A DNA stretch of 64,000 nucleotides from Sphingobium trunci (GCF_022664535.1 NZ_JAKUJY010000010.1:86390-150389); one strand, 5' to 3'; positions 1 to 8,548 are shown, counted from the first letter of the stretch. Notes: generated by a model not told the origin, from the sequence alone. Made by a program: numbers and translations.

Positions 1-89
1 TCGTCATCGCCCGGCTGCGCGGCGCGGGCCGCGGGCGGCATCGCCGCCAGCAGGGCGATGCCCAACATCATGCGTAGCAGGCGGATCAT
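1..89 (-). CDS. Secreted protein, N-terminal fragment (runs off the window)
   Basis: Only the first 29 codons are present. They read MIRLLRMMLGIALLAAMPPA and onward, which is a classical signal peptide: a short basic start, a hydrophobic stretch and an Ala-rich cleavage region before Gln. The ATG overlaps the anti-sigma factor stop as ATGA, so the gene is the third member of the sigma/anti-sigma operon. In comparable sphingomonad operons I would expect a secreted S8-type serine protease here, but nothing in these 29 residues proves that. The product is therefore left unnamed. Confidence 0.7.
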   Translation of the reverse strand, partial: MIRLLRMMLGIALLAAMPPAARAAQPGDD

Positions 90-745
90 CTGGGCGGGTC
101 CGGCTCGATCGGTTGGGCCAGCAGGATGAAGGAGCGCTCCTGCAAGTCCCTGAGCGCGGCGTCGCGCCGATCCGGGGAGATATTCAGCACATAGGCTCCG
201 GCGGCGGTCGGCCCCTCGACGATCCGCGCTCCGGCATGATCCAGCGCAAGGCGCATATCCTGTTCAACGGCGTCGGGCCGGAACATCACGATGGCATTGC
301 CGCCGGGCCTGGCGGCCGGCGCGCCGAGCGACCTGTATTCCGCCCGATCCGCCATCGGGCGGAACGCCAGCACGGCCACGGCCAGCAGCATGATCTGCGC
401 GCCGGCAAAGGCGCCCAGAACAGCCGGTCGCGCCATGTTGCGCCAGGCCTGGTGGAACCGTGGCTGCTTTTCCGGCCGCCGGACGTCATCCTGAAGATCC
501 ATGAGATCGGGGGCGAGCCGGCGCTGCAATTTTTCCCAGCCCAGATCGGCGTGGACCGGCAGCGCGGCTATTTCCTTTTTCAGCCGCGCCTCTTCGTCCA
601 GCGCCGCCCGGCAGGCATCGCATTGGCACAGATGCGCCTCCACCGCGGCCGCATCGGATGCGTCCAGCTGACCGTTGACATACCAGGGCAGCAGCATCTG
701 GGTGCTGCGATGGGGGTCGTCCCGAAGGAAGATGATGTCGGCCAT
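86..745 (-). CDS. Zinc-finger (zf-HC2) transmembrane anti-sigma factor
   Basis: This is predicted to hold the upstream ECF sigma factor at the membrane. Residues 1-60 carry the anti-sigma zinc-binding signature H-x3-C-x2-C (HLCQCDAC). A single hydrophobic segment follows at about residues 109-129. The roughly 70 residues after a Pro/Gly linker would be periplasmic; they contain a VMFRPDA strand and a beta-alpha-beta-like pattern resembling subtilase propeptide or inhibitor-type domains. The start lies 7 bases after the sigma factor stop with only a weak ribosome site, which suggests translational coupling. The stop overlaps the next gene as ATGA. Family is secure; the nature of the C-terminal domain is inference. 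Confidence 0.85.
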   Translation of the reverse strand: MADIIFLRDDPHRSTQMLLPWYVNGQLDASDAAAVEAHLCQCDACRAALDEEARLKKEIAALPVHADLGWEKLQRRLAPDLMDLQDDVRRPEKQPRFHQAWRNMARPAVLGAFAGAQIMLLAVAVLAFRPMADRAEYRSLGAPAARPGGNAIVMFRPDAVEQDMRLALDHAGARIVEGPTAAGAYVLNISPDRRDAALRDLQERSFILLAQPIEPDPPR

Positions 746-752
746 GGCTGTG

Positions 753-1346
753 TCAGACCCAGTCGCTGAATTCGCCGGCCAGTTCCTGCCGCAAATGGCG
801 CCGGGCGTGAAACATCCGCGTTTTCACCGTATCGACTGGGCAATCCATGATCTGCGCGATTTCGCGATAGCCCATCTCATGGAAATAGGTGAGGTCGACC
901 ACCGCACGATGATCGGCGGAAAGGCGGCTCAAGGCTTCGAGCAGGACCGTCTTGACCCGGTTTGCGCCGGCATGCTGCTCGGGCGAGCTTCCGGGACTGA
1001 TCCGTTCCTCCCCGGCCTGATCCTCGATCGGGTCTTCCTGCTTGCGCAAGGCCATCATCGCCTTGCGATAGGCGATGGAAAACAGCCAGGTCGACAATTT
1101 GCTCCGGCCCGCAAAGCTGTCGGGGCGGTTCCACAAGACCATCAGCGTGTCGTCCAGCACTTCCTCGACCAGATGCGGCCGCCGCAGGATATGCAGCAGG
1201 AACCGGGCAAGCCGCGGCTGATAGCGTCGGTAGATCGTCTCGAACGCCTTGAGATCGCGGCGGCCGATCCTGGCGGCGAGGCGCAATTCCTCTCTGTTGC
1301 GCGCATCGCCGCCCTTGGCTTCCACATGATCTGCCGGCTCGATCAT
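753..1346 (-). CDS. RNA polymerase ECF-type sigma factor
   Basis: A 197-residue protein of normal ECF length. Region 2 spans about residues 32-100 (AFETIYRRYQPRL, then the conserved STWLFSIAYRKA). Region 4 spans about 135-185, with the helix-turn-helix MGYREIAQIMDCPVDTVKTR. It is cotranscribed with its presumed anti-sigma factor and a secreted protein, the usual layout for an envelope-signal-responsive sigma factor. The 89 bases upstream contain a TGAACC element that could be an autoregulated ECF -35, but I could not identify a matching -10. The signal is not visible from sequence. Confidence 0.93.
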   Translation of the reverse strand: MIEPADHVEAKGGDARNREELRLAARIGRRDLKAFETIYRRYQPRLARFLLHILRRPHLVEEVLDDTLMVLWNRPDSFAGRSKLSTWLFSIAYRKAMMALRKQEDPIEDQAGEERISPGSSPEQHAGANRVKTVLLEALSRLSADHRAVVDLTYFHEMGYREIAQIMDCPVDTVKTRMFHARRHLRQELAGEFSDWV

Positions 1347-1435
1347 CCGTAACGGCGACTCCCTGGGTGCTTTCCCCCTGAGTGTGCGCCCGCCGGCGTC
1401 CGGTTCAAAATATTTTCATGTCCGGTGAAAGCGGA

Positions 1436-2185
1436 TCATCCCTGCCTGGCGACCTGGAATCCGGCAAAGGACTGGGTGACCGGCATGAGTTCGATCCGGT
1501 TGAGGTTGAGATGCGGAGGCTGGGTGGCGACCCAGAAGAGGGTTTCGGCAATATCCTCCGCCGTCATCGGATGGGCGGAACCATAAAGCGCGTCGGATGC
1601 CGCCTGGCTACCGGTGCGGACCAGGGTGAATTCGGTTTCCACCATGCCCGGTTCGATCGAGGTCACCCGGACGCCCGTGCCATGCAGGTCGGACCGCAGG
1701 CCGAGCGAGAACTGGCTGACGAACGCCTTGGTCCCGCCATAGACATTGCCTCCGGCATAGGGATAGGTCGCGGCCACCGAACTGATGTTGATGATCGCGC
1801 CCTTGCGATCGATCAATTGCGGCAGCAGCTTGTGGGTGATGGTGACGAGGCCGGTGATGTTGGTGTCGATCATCTGCTGCCATTGCGCGAGATCGGCCTG
1901 CTGCGCCGGAGCGGTGCCCAGCGCCAGCCCGGCATTGTTGATGAGCAGGTCGATATCGGCGAAGCGCGGCGGCAGGCCGGCCAGCACCGCGTCCATGGTC
2001 GCGCCATCACGCATGTCGAAGCTGATCGCGTGCGCATGGTCCGCACCCAGTTCGCTCACCAGAGCATCCAGCCGTTCGGTCCGGCGTCCGGTAACGATCA
2101 CTTTCCATCCCGCCGCCACGAAGCGTCGCGCCGACGCTGCACCGATGCCCGCGGTTGCGCCGGTGATGAAAGCGGTTCCTGCCAT
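1436..2185 (-). CDS. SDR-family NADP-dependent oxidoreductase, YdfG-like
   Basis: A classical short-chain dehydrogenase of 249 residues. The cofactor loop TGATAGIGAASA lies near the N terminus, NNAG near residue 85, and the catalytic Ser with Tyr-x3-Lys (YGGTKAF) near 150. The C-terminal NLNRIELMPVTQSFAG closely matches the YdfG / 3-hydroxy acid dehydrogenase group, which oxidises L-allo-threonine and 3-hydroxy acids. I chose the ATG at 2185 because AAGG precedes it and the family starts at this point; an upstream in-frame TTG exists but adds unrelated residues. It is the last of three minus-strand genes behind the glycosidase, although a metabolic link is not obvious. Confidence 0.88.
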   Translation of the reverse strand: MAGTAFITGATAGIGAASARRFVAAGWKVIVTGRRTERLDALVSELGADHAHAISFDMRDGATMDAVLAGLPPRFADIDLLINNAGLALGTAPAQQADLAQWQQMIDTNITGLVTITHKLLPQLIDRKGAIINISSVAATYPYAGGNVYGGTKAFVSQFSLGLRSDLHGTGVRVTSIEPGMVETEFTLVRTGSQAASDALYGSAHPMTAEDIAETLFWVATQPPHLNLNRIELMPVTQSFAGFQVARQG

Positions 2186-2257
2186 GCCTTGGGTCCATCC
2201 TTTAACTGCGATGGTCAGCGATTTAGGCAGGAATCGGGCGAAGCCAAGCGCCAATTG

Positions 2258-4477
2258 TCAGGCAATGGTCACCACGCGCGCGCTTCCGGTGCGGTCGAGC
2301 GGCTTGACCACCACCTTGTCGCCCATGCGATCGAAGGCGATATCGACGCGCGCTTCGCCCAATCGCAAGCCATGGAGCGTCAGTTCGTCCAGAAAGCGGG
2401 GAAGGGCAGGCTCCCGCAGGGAAATCTCGCCGCTGTCGACATCGAAACCGATGCCCAGGCTGGACTGGATCAGCGAGAGGGGGGCGGCGGCCGACCAGGC
2501 CTGGGGGCTGCAGGCTACGGGGTAGAAGGTCGGCCCCTGTGCCCGGCGCCGGGGGAAGCCGCAGAACAGTTCAGGCAGGCGCATCAGGTCGACATAGGTG
2601 GCGGCGGCGAACAGCCCTTCGAAAATCTGCGCCGCCTCGCGCCTGTAACCGTAACGTGAAAAGCCGGCCGCGATCATCGCATTGTCATGCGGCCAGATCG
2701 AACCGTTATGATAGCTCATCGGATTATAGCGTATCTCGGTCGAGGCGATGGTCCGGACGCCCCAGCCCGAAAAGGATGCGGGCGCCATCAGCGTCCGCAC
2801 CACCGCTTCCGCTCGATCCTCCTGCGCAAGGCCGGTGAAAAGGACATGCCCGGCATTGGAAGAACGCACGCGGCATGGCCTTTTCTCGCCATCCAGCGCG
2901 ATGACATAGGTGCCGATCTCCGCGTCAAAGAAAACGGCGTCGAACCGCAGGCGCAGTTCCTCCGCCTGTTTGCGGTAAGCCAGGGCCTTGGCCAGATCGC
3001 CCAGCGTCGCATGGATCGCCTCCGCTGCCGTCCAGGCGCCGTAGACATAGGCCTGCACCTCCGCCAGGGCGATCGGACCGCGCGCGATCGTGCCGTCGGC
3101 ATGGAACACCGAATCATGGCTGTCCTTCCACCCCTGATTGACCAGCCCCTGATCGGTGAAACGCCCATATTCGACGAAGCCGTCGCGATCGCGGTCGCCA
3201 TGGAGTTCGATCCAGTTCAGGGCGGCTTCGACATTCGGCAGAATGGTGGCGATGAAGTCGCTGTCCCCGGTGCGCTCCAGATAGGCGCCCGCCAGCATCA
3301 CGAACAAGGGCGTGGAATCGATGCTGCCATAATAATGCCGGAACGGCACCTCTCCCAGTTCCGCCATCTCGCCATGGCGCACCTCATGCAGGATCTTGCC
3401 TGGTTCGGCATCGGCCGCCGCGTCGAACGCTTTTGCCTGATGCGCGGCGAGATAGCCCAGAACCCCTTTGCTGATCGCGGGGTCCAGCCACAGCGTCTCC
3501 AGCGCGGTGATGATCGCGTCGCGGCCGAAGACGGTGCTGAACCAGGGGATGCCCGCATAGGGATAGGGGCCATATTCGGTGTCTGTCGACAACATGGTGA
3601 TGTCCGCCACGGACCGCCGTGCGACTTCATTGAAGAGCTGGTTGGAGGACCGCACCGTCGCGCCGCGGGACCGGGCCTGCCTCAGGGACTGCATGGATTC
3701 CCGCAGCGTCTTGAGAAAATGCTTGGATAGCGCACCGCTGGGCCTGTGGGTCCGCTGGCAGCAGATCTGGATATACAGGGTTCGCCGCTCTCCGGGCGGA
3801 ACGGACACCTCGAACCGGGCATGATTGGCGGTCAGTCCCTGCGGCGCGGGATCGAAGCGCAAATGGGTTTCCCTTACCTTGCCGTCGCGCCCTTCATAGC
3901 CCAACAGCACCGCATCGGCCTCCACCACCGGCTCGCGCATCGTGCCGCGCCGGAGCCGGGTCATTCCGCGTATCTCGAACAGATCGGCGAAATCCGCGGC
4001 GAAGCTGATGTTCAGGCTGACGCTGTGCGCTTGGGTGTCGAAATTGCGGACGGTGATCCGTTCATGTACCCCGCCGCCCCAGAGAAAGCGGGTCCGGCGC
4101 AGATGAATGAGATCATGCTCCACCTCCATCCGTCCGTCCGCCCCCGTAAAGTCGGGGTTGGTCAGGTCGCAGGTCAGCAGCGCATTATCGTCGCGCAGGC
4201 CGGAACTCAGCAGCATGGGTCGGGTATCGTTGATGGTGAGGTAGAGATGCGACAGATGCCGCGTGTCGCGATGATAGAGTCCCTCGGGGCTGCCCGGCCC
4301 GGCGATGGCGTCGCCGCTATGGTCGAACACGGCGAAGCTGTCCCCATGTTTGAGCGTCCGGGGGCGCCGCTCATGCAGGGAGGCGGTGGCAGGAATGAAG
4401 AACTGCGTCTGTGCCTGCGAGAGATTCTGTCCCGGCTCCGTCGATGAAACGTCCGGTTGCAATTGGCTTGCCGACAT
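2258..4477 (-). CDS. Amylo-alpha-1,6-glucosidase / glycogen-debranching-type glycosidase
   Basis: A 739-residue protein. The N-terminal beta-rich domain (about residues 35-250) begins LKHGDSFAVFDHSGDA and contains GLYHRDTRHLSHL, typical of the glycogen-debranching N-terminal family. The rest is an (alpha/alpha)6 barrel with GIPWFSTVFGRDA, GWKDSHDSVFHADG and NPMSYHNGSIWPHDNA, as in amylo-1,6-glucosidases. It has no signal peptide, so it is cytoplasmic. It starts 9 bases after the upstream glycosyltransferase and has a strong AGGAGAG ribosome site. This pair recurs in alphaproteobacteria and probably handles an intracellular alpha-glucan or compatible-solute glucoside. The exact substrate cannot be told from sequence. 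Confidence 0.88.
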   Translation of the reverse strand: MSASQLQPDVSSTEPGQNLSQAQTQFFIPATASLHERRPRTLKHGDSFAVFDHSGDAIAGPGSPEGLYHRDTRHLSHLYLTINDTRPMLLSSGLRDDNALLTCDLTNPDFTGADGRMEVEHDLIHLRRTRFLWGGGVHERITVRNFDTQAHSVSLNISFAADFADLFEIRGMTRLRRGTMREPVVEADAVLLGYEGRDGKVRETHLRFDPAPQGLTANHARFEVSVPPGERRTLYIQICCQRTHRPSGALSKHFLKTLRESMQSLRQARSRGATVRSSNQLFNEVARRSVADITMLSTDTEYGPYPYAGIPWFSTVFGRDAIITALETLWLDPAISKGVLGYLAAHQAKAFDAAADAEPGKILHEVRHGEMAELGEVPFRHYYGSIDSTPLFVMLAGAYLERTGDSDFIATILPNVEAALNWIELHGDRDRDGFVEYGRFTDQGLVNQGWKDSHDSVFHADGTIARGPIALAEVQAYVYGAWTAAEAIHATLGDLAKALAYRKQAEELRLRFDAVFFDAEIGTYVIALDGEKRPCRVRSSNAGHVLFTGLAQEDRAEAVVRTLMAPASFSGWGVRTIASTEIRYNPMSYHNGSIWPHDNAMIAAGFSRYGYRREAAQIFEGLFAAATYVDLMRLPELFCGFPRRRAQGPTFYPVACSPQAWSAAAPLSLIQSSLGIGFDVDSGEISLREPALPRFLDELTLHGLRLGEARVDIAFDRMGDKVVVKPLDRTGSARVVTIA

Positions 4478-4486
4478 GCCTCTCTC

Positions 4487-5581
4487 CTATCCTACCGCCT
4501 GAAGCCCCGCTTCCTCTCCGCGCAACCGGCGGAGCAGGGCCGCTTCGGTCCTGGCGCCGGGGAGACCATGATAAAGCTGGACATAATCGGCCGCCATCCG
4601 TTCTGCCGTGAAGCGTGCGTCAAAAGCGGCGCGCACGCGGCAACGGTCCAGATCGTCCAGGCGCCGAACGGCGTCGACGGCCTCGTCCTCGGTTTCGACG
4701 ATGAAGCCCGACACCCCGTGCTCGATCACTTCGGGCACCGATCCGCAGCGGAAGGCGACCACGGGGGTGGCGCAGGCCATCGCCTCTATCATCACCAGCC
4801 CGAAGGGTTCGGGCCAGTCGATGGGGAACAGCAGGGCGCTGGCCCGTCCCAGAAAATCGGCTTTCTGGGCCTCGCCGATCTCGCCGATGAAGCTGACGTT
4901 CGGGAACCGCTGGATCAGCGGCGCGATTTCCTGTTCCCAGTAAAGGCGGTCCACCGCATCGACCTTCGCCGCGATGCGCAGCGGCAGGCCCGCGCGCGCG
5001 GCGATGCGGATGGCCCGGTCTGGCCGCTTTTCCGGCGATATCCGTCCCAAAAAGGCAAGATAGCCGTCGCTGGCCTGCGTTCGGGCGGGCAGCAGGCCGG
5101 AAGGAAGGCCGTGATGGATGGTCCCCGCCCAATTGACCGGTGGCATGGGCAGGCGCTGATGATCGGAAATCGACACGAGACTATGGTTGGGGAAAGCCCG
5201 GTAAAAGGCGGGCAGGTCGGGCAGGTCCAGCCGTCCGTGCAGGGTCGTCACCGCGCGACCGATGAAATCCTGCACCAGCGGCATGTGGAGCAGGTCGATA
5301 TGGAAATGCAGCGCGTCGAACTCGTCCGCGCGGCGCCGCACCGCGTCCAGCAATATCATATGATAGGGTATGGGATCACGCACGGAAGGGTTCAGCCGCA
5401 GGGCCATTTCGGTCACCGGCACCAGTTCCGCCCCGGTCACCGAATCGCCGCTGGCGAACAGGGTCACGTCATGGCCTTGCCGGACAAGCTCCTCCGTCAG
5501 ATAGGATACGATCCGCTCCGTTCCGCCATAGAGGCGGGGTGGCACGCTTTCGGCGAGCGGGGCGATCTGCGCGATTTTCAT
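4487..5581 (-). CDS. Glycosyltransferase family 4-like protein (GT-B)
   Basis: A 364-residue GT-B enzyme. The N-terminal domain begins MKIAQIAPLAESVPPRLYGG, the usual GT4 glycine loop. The C-terminal nucleotide-sugar domain has FLGRISPEKRPD and the E-x7-E motif EPFGLVMIEAMA. I chose the ATG at 5581 because GGGAGGAA lies just upstream and the family start fits; the reading frame stays open further upstream. It is the first gene of an operon with the amylo-glucosidase, so it probably synthesises the glucan or glucoside which that enzyme trims. No membrane segment is present. Confidence 0.9.
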   Translation of the reverse strand: MKIAQIAPLAESVPPRLYGGTERIVSYLTEELVRQGHDVTLFASGDSVTGAELVPVTEMALRLNPSVRDPIPYHMILLDAVRRRADEFDALHFHIDLLHMPLVQDFIGRAVTTLHGRLDLPDLPAFYRAFPNHSLVSISDHQRLPMPPVNWAGTIHHGLPSGLLPARTQASDGYLAFLGRISPEKRPDRAIRIAARAGLPLRIAAKVDAVDRLYWEQEIAPLIQRFPNVSFIGEIGEAQKADFLGRASALLFPIDWPEPFGLVMIEAMACATPVVAFRCGSVPEVIEHGVSGFIVETEDEAVDAVRRLDDLDRCRVRAAFDARFTAERMAADYVQLYHGLPGARTEAALLRRLRGEEAGLQAVG

Positions 5582-5859
5582 GGCCGGACATTCCTCCCTT
5601 GGAAATGCGCCACCACGGGTTCCACGACTTTGGCGGGGCGCAGGGTCTAAAAGCACCATGCGGTCAGGAGGTTGCGGTCTCTTGCTCCAGATTAAGTCGA
5701 TTTTCCCCCGTCAGCCTCTTCTTCGGCTGATCGACGGAAAGGGGCCATCGGCATCATTTTTGGCGCCGCTGACTTCGGACTGACATAGTCGGGAGTCATG
5801 GAGGGCATAGCGAAAATCTGGTCGGCCGGTCTAAAGAAGGGCGGTCAGAACCTTGAAAT
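5582..5859. other. Divergent intergenic region
   Basis: 278 bases separate the glycosyltransferase (minus) from the exonuclease (plus), so both promoters should lie here. A short inverted repeat TCAGCC/GGCTGA sits at 5711-5730 without a T-run. I see no convincing -35/-10 pair and no supportable gene. Confidence 0.4.
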
Positions 5860-6399
5860 ATGGAGAGTAAATTGGCGATCCTCACGATCGATTTCGAGGC
5901 ATCCTGCCTCCCCCGCCATGGCCTTTCCTATCCGATCGAAGTCGGCATTGCCGGGCAGGGCCGGGCGCAGAGCTGGTTGATCCGGCCGCATGAAGACTGG
6001 GCCGGATGGCACTGGTCGGCACAAGCCGAGCGCCTGCATGGCCTTACTCTCGAGCAGGTGGAACGCGAGGGACAGCCGGTCGAAACCGTGTTCACGGAAC
6101 TGGTCGCGGCGGTCGAAGGGCACCATATGGTCGCCGACAGCCTGATCGACCAATATTGGCTGGAGACGCTGGCCGACGCGGCAGGACAAGCCACGCCCTT
6201 CATGATCGATCATGTCTCCTTGTTGCTGGACGAGCATGGCGCGGGCGAGCGAAGGATCATGGAAGCGGTCGCCTTTGCCGATGCCCGATATCCGGTTCGG
6301 CACCGCGCGGCGAGCGATGCGCTATGGCTGTCTTCCCTGCTGGATCATCTGTCCGGCCAGCCGGCGGCGGACCGCTCCGCACTGCTGCGCCTTGGCTGA
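5860..6399 (+). CDS. DEDDh-type 3'-5' exonuclease-like protein
   Basis: A 179-residue single-domain protein. The Exo I motif is TIDFEASCL (D-x-E), followed by PIEVGIA, as in exonuclease/RNase T family members. The Exo II Asp is probably in HHMVADSLIDQYW. The C-terminal HRAASDALWLSSLL supplies the H-x4-D of the DEDDh type. It would cleave single-stranded RNA or DNA from the 3' end with two metal ions. It stands alone, divergent from the glycosyltransferase operon. The Shine-Dalgarno signal before the ATG is weak. Substrate preference is unknown. Confidence 0.8.
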   Translation: MESKLAILTIDFEASCLPRHGLSYPIEVGIAGQGRAQSWLIRPHEDWAGWHWSAQAERLHGLTLEQVEREGQPVETVFTELVAAVEGHHMVADSLIDQYWLETLADAAGQATPFMIDHVSLLLDEHGAGERRIMEAVAFADARYPVRHRAASDALWLSSLLDHLSGQPAADRSALLRLG

Positions 6400-6504
6400 T
6401 GGAAAATGCTTGAGCAACAATTTGTAACGCTTGGCAAATTACGGAGACATTCAGGCTGCGTAAATCCGGATCGACCGTTTCCGGTTGTAAAGGAGAAAGC
6501 TCCC

Positions 6505-6945
6505 ATGTTTCTCATTCTCGCATCGGGCGCCGCGGTGCTGGCCGCAGCGACGCCGATCCACAGCGCTGAAATCACCCATGCCTCCAACGCCTACACGGCC
6601 AGCTACCGGACGGAGTCCACCGTCCACTTCCGTGAAGTCGAATCGCGTTTCGCCAATCGTCCATCCTTGCCGGTGTGCCGCTGGCAGGCCGAACTGGTGG
6701 TGAACCGCGACGTCGCGGCGCAGGGCCGCCCGGTTGCGGCGGTCGCCAAGCCCATCCACCGTTTCGCGCCCCTCTCGGGCAGCCATGCCGGCAACTGCAC
6801 GGCCGCGCGCAGCCAGATCGAGGCGGAAGTCGCCCGCTATTCCGCCGCCCAGTCGGATCACGCCGCCACTGTCGCCCGGCAGGATCGCGCTGTTCTGGTG
6901 AACGAACTTGACGGCATTCACGCGCTGTCCGTGAAAGGCGGATGA
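6505..6945 (+). CDS. Small exported protein of unknown function
   Basis: A 146-residue protein that I do not recognise. Residues 1-20 (MFLILASGAAVLAAATPIHS) form a signal peptide. The mature part has two cysteines (in LPVCRWQ and GNCTAAR) that could form one disulfide, and a helical C-terminus rich in Ala. The ATG at 6505 is preceded by AGGAGA; an upstream in-frame start adds an implausible leader. The stop overlaps the response-regulator ATG as ATGA, so the two are coupled. That pairing suggests a periplasmic accessory or reporter of the same envelope response, but this is inference. Confidence 0.75.
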   Translation: MFLILASGAAVLAAATPIHSAEITHASNAYTASYRTESTVHFREVESRFANRPSLPVCRWQAELVVNRDVAAQGRPVAAVAKPIHRFAPLSGSHAGNCTAARSQIEAEVARYSAAQSDHAATVARQDRAVLVNELDGIHALSVKGG

Positions 6946-7652
6946 GCCCACCGCTCATTCTGATCGCCGAAGCCCAGCAGGAAGCGCGCCATGAGGTGCG
7001 CCAATCGCTGGAGGAAAGCGGGTTTCGGGCCCTGCCGGCCGCTTCGGCGAACGATATCTGGAATGCGATGGACAGCATGCCCGTGGGCGCGGTCGTGCTG
7101 GACGCCGCCTTGCGCGGCCCGGACGGCATGGACCTTTGCCGTGACGTCCGGGAACGCAGCGACGTGCCGATCATCCTGGTCGGCGCCAACAGCAGTGAGG
7201 TCGACCGGGTGGTCGGACTGGAACTGGGCGCCGACGATTATCTGGCCAAACCCTATTCGACCCGCGAACTCGCCGCACGGCTGCGCGCGGTTCTTCGCCG
7301 TGGGCGCAGCGAACGGGCCTTGGGTGCGCGGCGTCCGGCCGAGGCGCGCTTCGATGGCTGGGTGGTCGATTCCTCCCGCCGCGAAGTCACGGATCCCGAC
7401 GGCGGGGCGGTGGAACTGACCGCAGCGGAATTTTCCTTGCTCCTTGTGCTGCTCGACCATCCGCAGGTCGTCATTGCCCGGTCCCGTCTCATGGAACTGG
7501 CCGGGGTCCGCGATACGCCTTCCTCCGACCGCAGCGTCGATGTGTTGATCAGCCGGTTGCGGCGCAAGCTGGGTCATGGCGGACGGCCTGCACCGATCGT
7601 CACGGTGCGGGGCGGCGGATATATGTTCGGCGCCGTCGTCGACCGGCGTTGA
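6942..7652 (+). CDS. OmpR/PhoB-type response regulator with degenerate receiver
   Basis: A 236-residue receiver plus winged-helix DNA-binding protein. The phospho-acceptor Asp54 (VVLDAAL) and Lys103 (LAKPYS) are present. However, the acidic pair near the N terminus is reduced to ILIAEAQQ (one Glu), and the conserved Thr/Ser before Ala is Gly81 (ILVGANS). The C-terminal winged helix ends with the usual VRGGGYMF. It is a paralogue of the regulator at 11380-12090, with identical stretches such as VGLELGADDYL. No histidine kinase is adjacent. It may work with weak or no phosphorylation. The DNA-binding function is likely; the signal is unknown. Confidence 0.9.
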   Translation: MSPPLILIAEAQQEARHEVRQSLEESGFRALPAASANDIWNAMDSMPVGAVVLDAALRGPDGMDLCRDVRERSDVPIILVGANSSEVDRVVGLELGADDYLAKPYSTRELAARLRAVLRRGRSERALGARRPAEARFDGWVVDSSRREVTDPDGGAVELTAAEFSLLLVLLDHPQVVIARSRLMELAGVRDTPSSDRSVDVLISRLRRKLGHGGRPAPIVTVRGGGYMFGAVVDRR

Positions 7653-7845
7653 ACAAGTCTTTTGTTTCTGAGCTATTGCTCTGTTTTTATTCAAAAATCA
7701 GACGGAACGATGCACCTGATCCGCTTTCGATCACTCAGACATATTATTTAACAAAAGCGCTGCGCCGCAGCAAAAACGCTTCCCTATCCTTCATCATCAA
7801 GGCCGGTGCCCCTGACCGGCCAGCACATAAGAAGGATGCAGTGAC
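7653..7845 (+). promoter_or_regulatory. Leader region upstream of the carbonic anhydrase gene
   Basis: This AT-richer stretch of 193 bases holds no supportable gene. Close to its end a perfect 7-bp stem GGCCGGT/ACCGGCC with a 7-base loop (7801-7821) sits just before the GAAGGA ribosome site at 7831-7836. It could form in the 5' leader and affect translation or mRNA stability. There is no T-run after it, so it is not a terminator. Confidence 0.45.
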
Positions 7846-8544
7846 ATGAACGAGCTTATCGGTCGCGTCTTCAGCTTCGAAAGCCAGGTCTTTCCGAACC
7901 AGAGCGCGCTCTACAATCGCCTTGCCAGCGACGGCCAGAGCCCCAAGGCGCTGATGATCTCCTGCGCGGACTCGCGCATCGTACCCGAACATATCATGCA
8001 GGCCGATCCGGGCGATCTGTTCGTCTGCCGCAACGCGGGCAATATCGTGCCGCCGCACGCGACGCAGAATGGCGGCGTCACCTCGACCGTCGAATATGCG
8101 GTGATGGTGCTGGGCGTGCGCGACATCATCGTGTGCGGGCACAGCGATTGCGGCGCGATGAAGGCGCTGTCCACCAATGCCGATCTGACGTCGATGCCCA
8201 ATGTCGCCGCCTGGCTGCGTCACAGCCATGCCGCGCAGAAGGTCTGCCGCGAAAGCTACCCCGACGATCTGAGCGATGCTGAAAAGCTGCGCAACATGGC
8301 GCTGGAAAATGTCGTGGTGCAGCTTGCCCATCTGCGCACCCATCCGTCCGTGGCTTCAGGCATCGCCCGTGGCGAAATCGCGCTGCATGGCTGGTATGTC
8401 GACATTCATGCGGGTCAGGTGCTCGGGCTGGACGGCGAAACCGGCCGCTTCCTGCCGCTGCGCGAAGGTCAGCCGCTGCCTGTCGCGCTGCCGCACGCCA
8501 AGCGCCTTGCCGTGGATGTCGCCTACGCCCAGGCCGCGGAGTAA
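7846..8544 (+). CDS. Beta-class carbonic anhydrase
   Basis: A 232-residue enzyme interconverting CO2 and bicarbonate. The zinc ligands are visible: Cys with Asp-Ser-Arg (ISCADSRIVPE) near residue 40, and His-x2-Cys (VCGHSDCGAMKAL) near residue 100. The NAGN motif (CRNAGNIVPP) is also present. Translation starts at the ATG after GAAGGA. Only 4 bases separate it from the SulP transporter gene, so the pair is cotranscribed. That coupling points to hydration of CO2 together with anion (bicarbonate) transport at the membrane, for pH balance or anaplerotic carboxylation. Confidence 0.95.
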   Translation: MNELIGRVFSFESQVFPNQSALYNRLASDGQSPKALMISCADSRIVPEHIMQADPGDLFVCRNAGNIVPPHATQNGGVTSTVEYAVMVLGVRDIIVCGHSDCGAMKALSTNADLTSMPNVAAWLRHSHAAQKVCRESYPDDLSDAEKLRNMALENVVVQLAHLRTHPSVASGIARGEIALHGWYVDIHAGQVLGLDGETGRFLPLREGQPLPVALPHAKRLAVDVAYAQAAE

Positions 8545-8548
8545 ATCC

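Noticed and set aside
1382..2659. A 425-codon plus-strand frame over the SDR and glucosidase genes
   Set aside because: Translation has no domain pattern; both real genes on the minus strand carry catalytic motifs and ribosome sites.
5620..5625. GGAAC on the minus strand before the glycosyltransferase as a second EcfG promoter
   Set aside because: No CGTT-like element lies 16-17 bases downstream.
7649..7849. A 66-codon frame before the carbonic anhydrase gene
   Set aside because: TTG start without a ribosome site, overlapping the regulator stop and the leader hairpin; composition unlike the neighbours.
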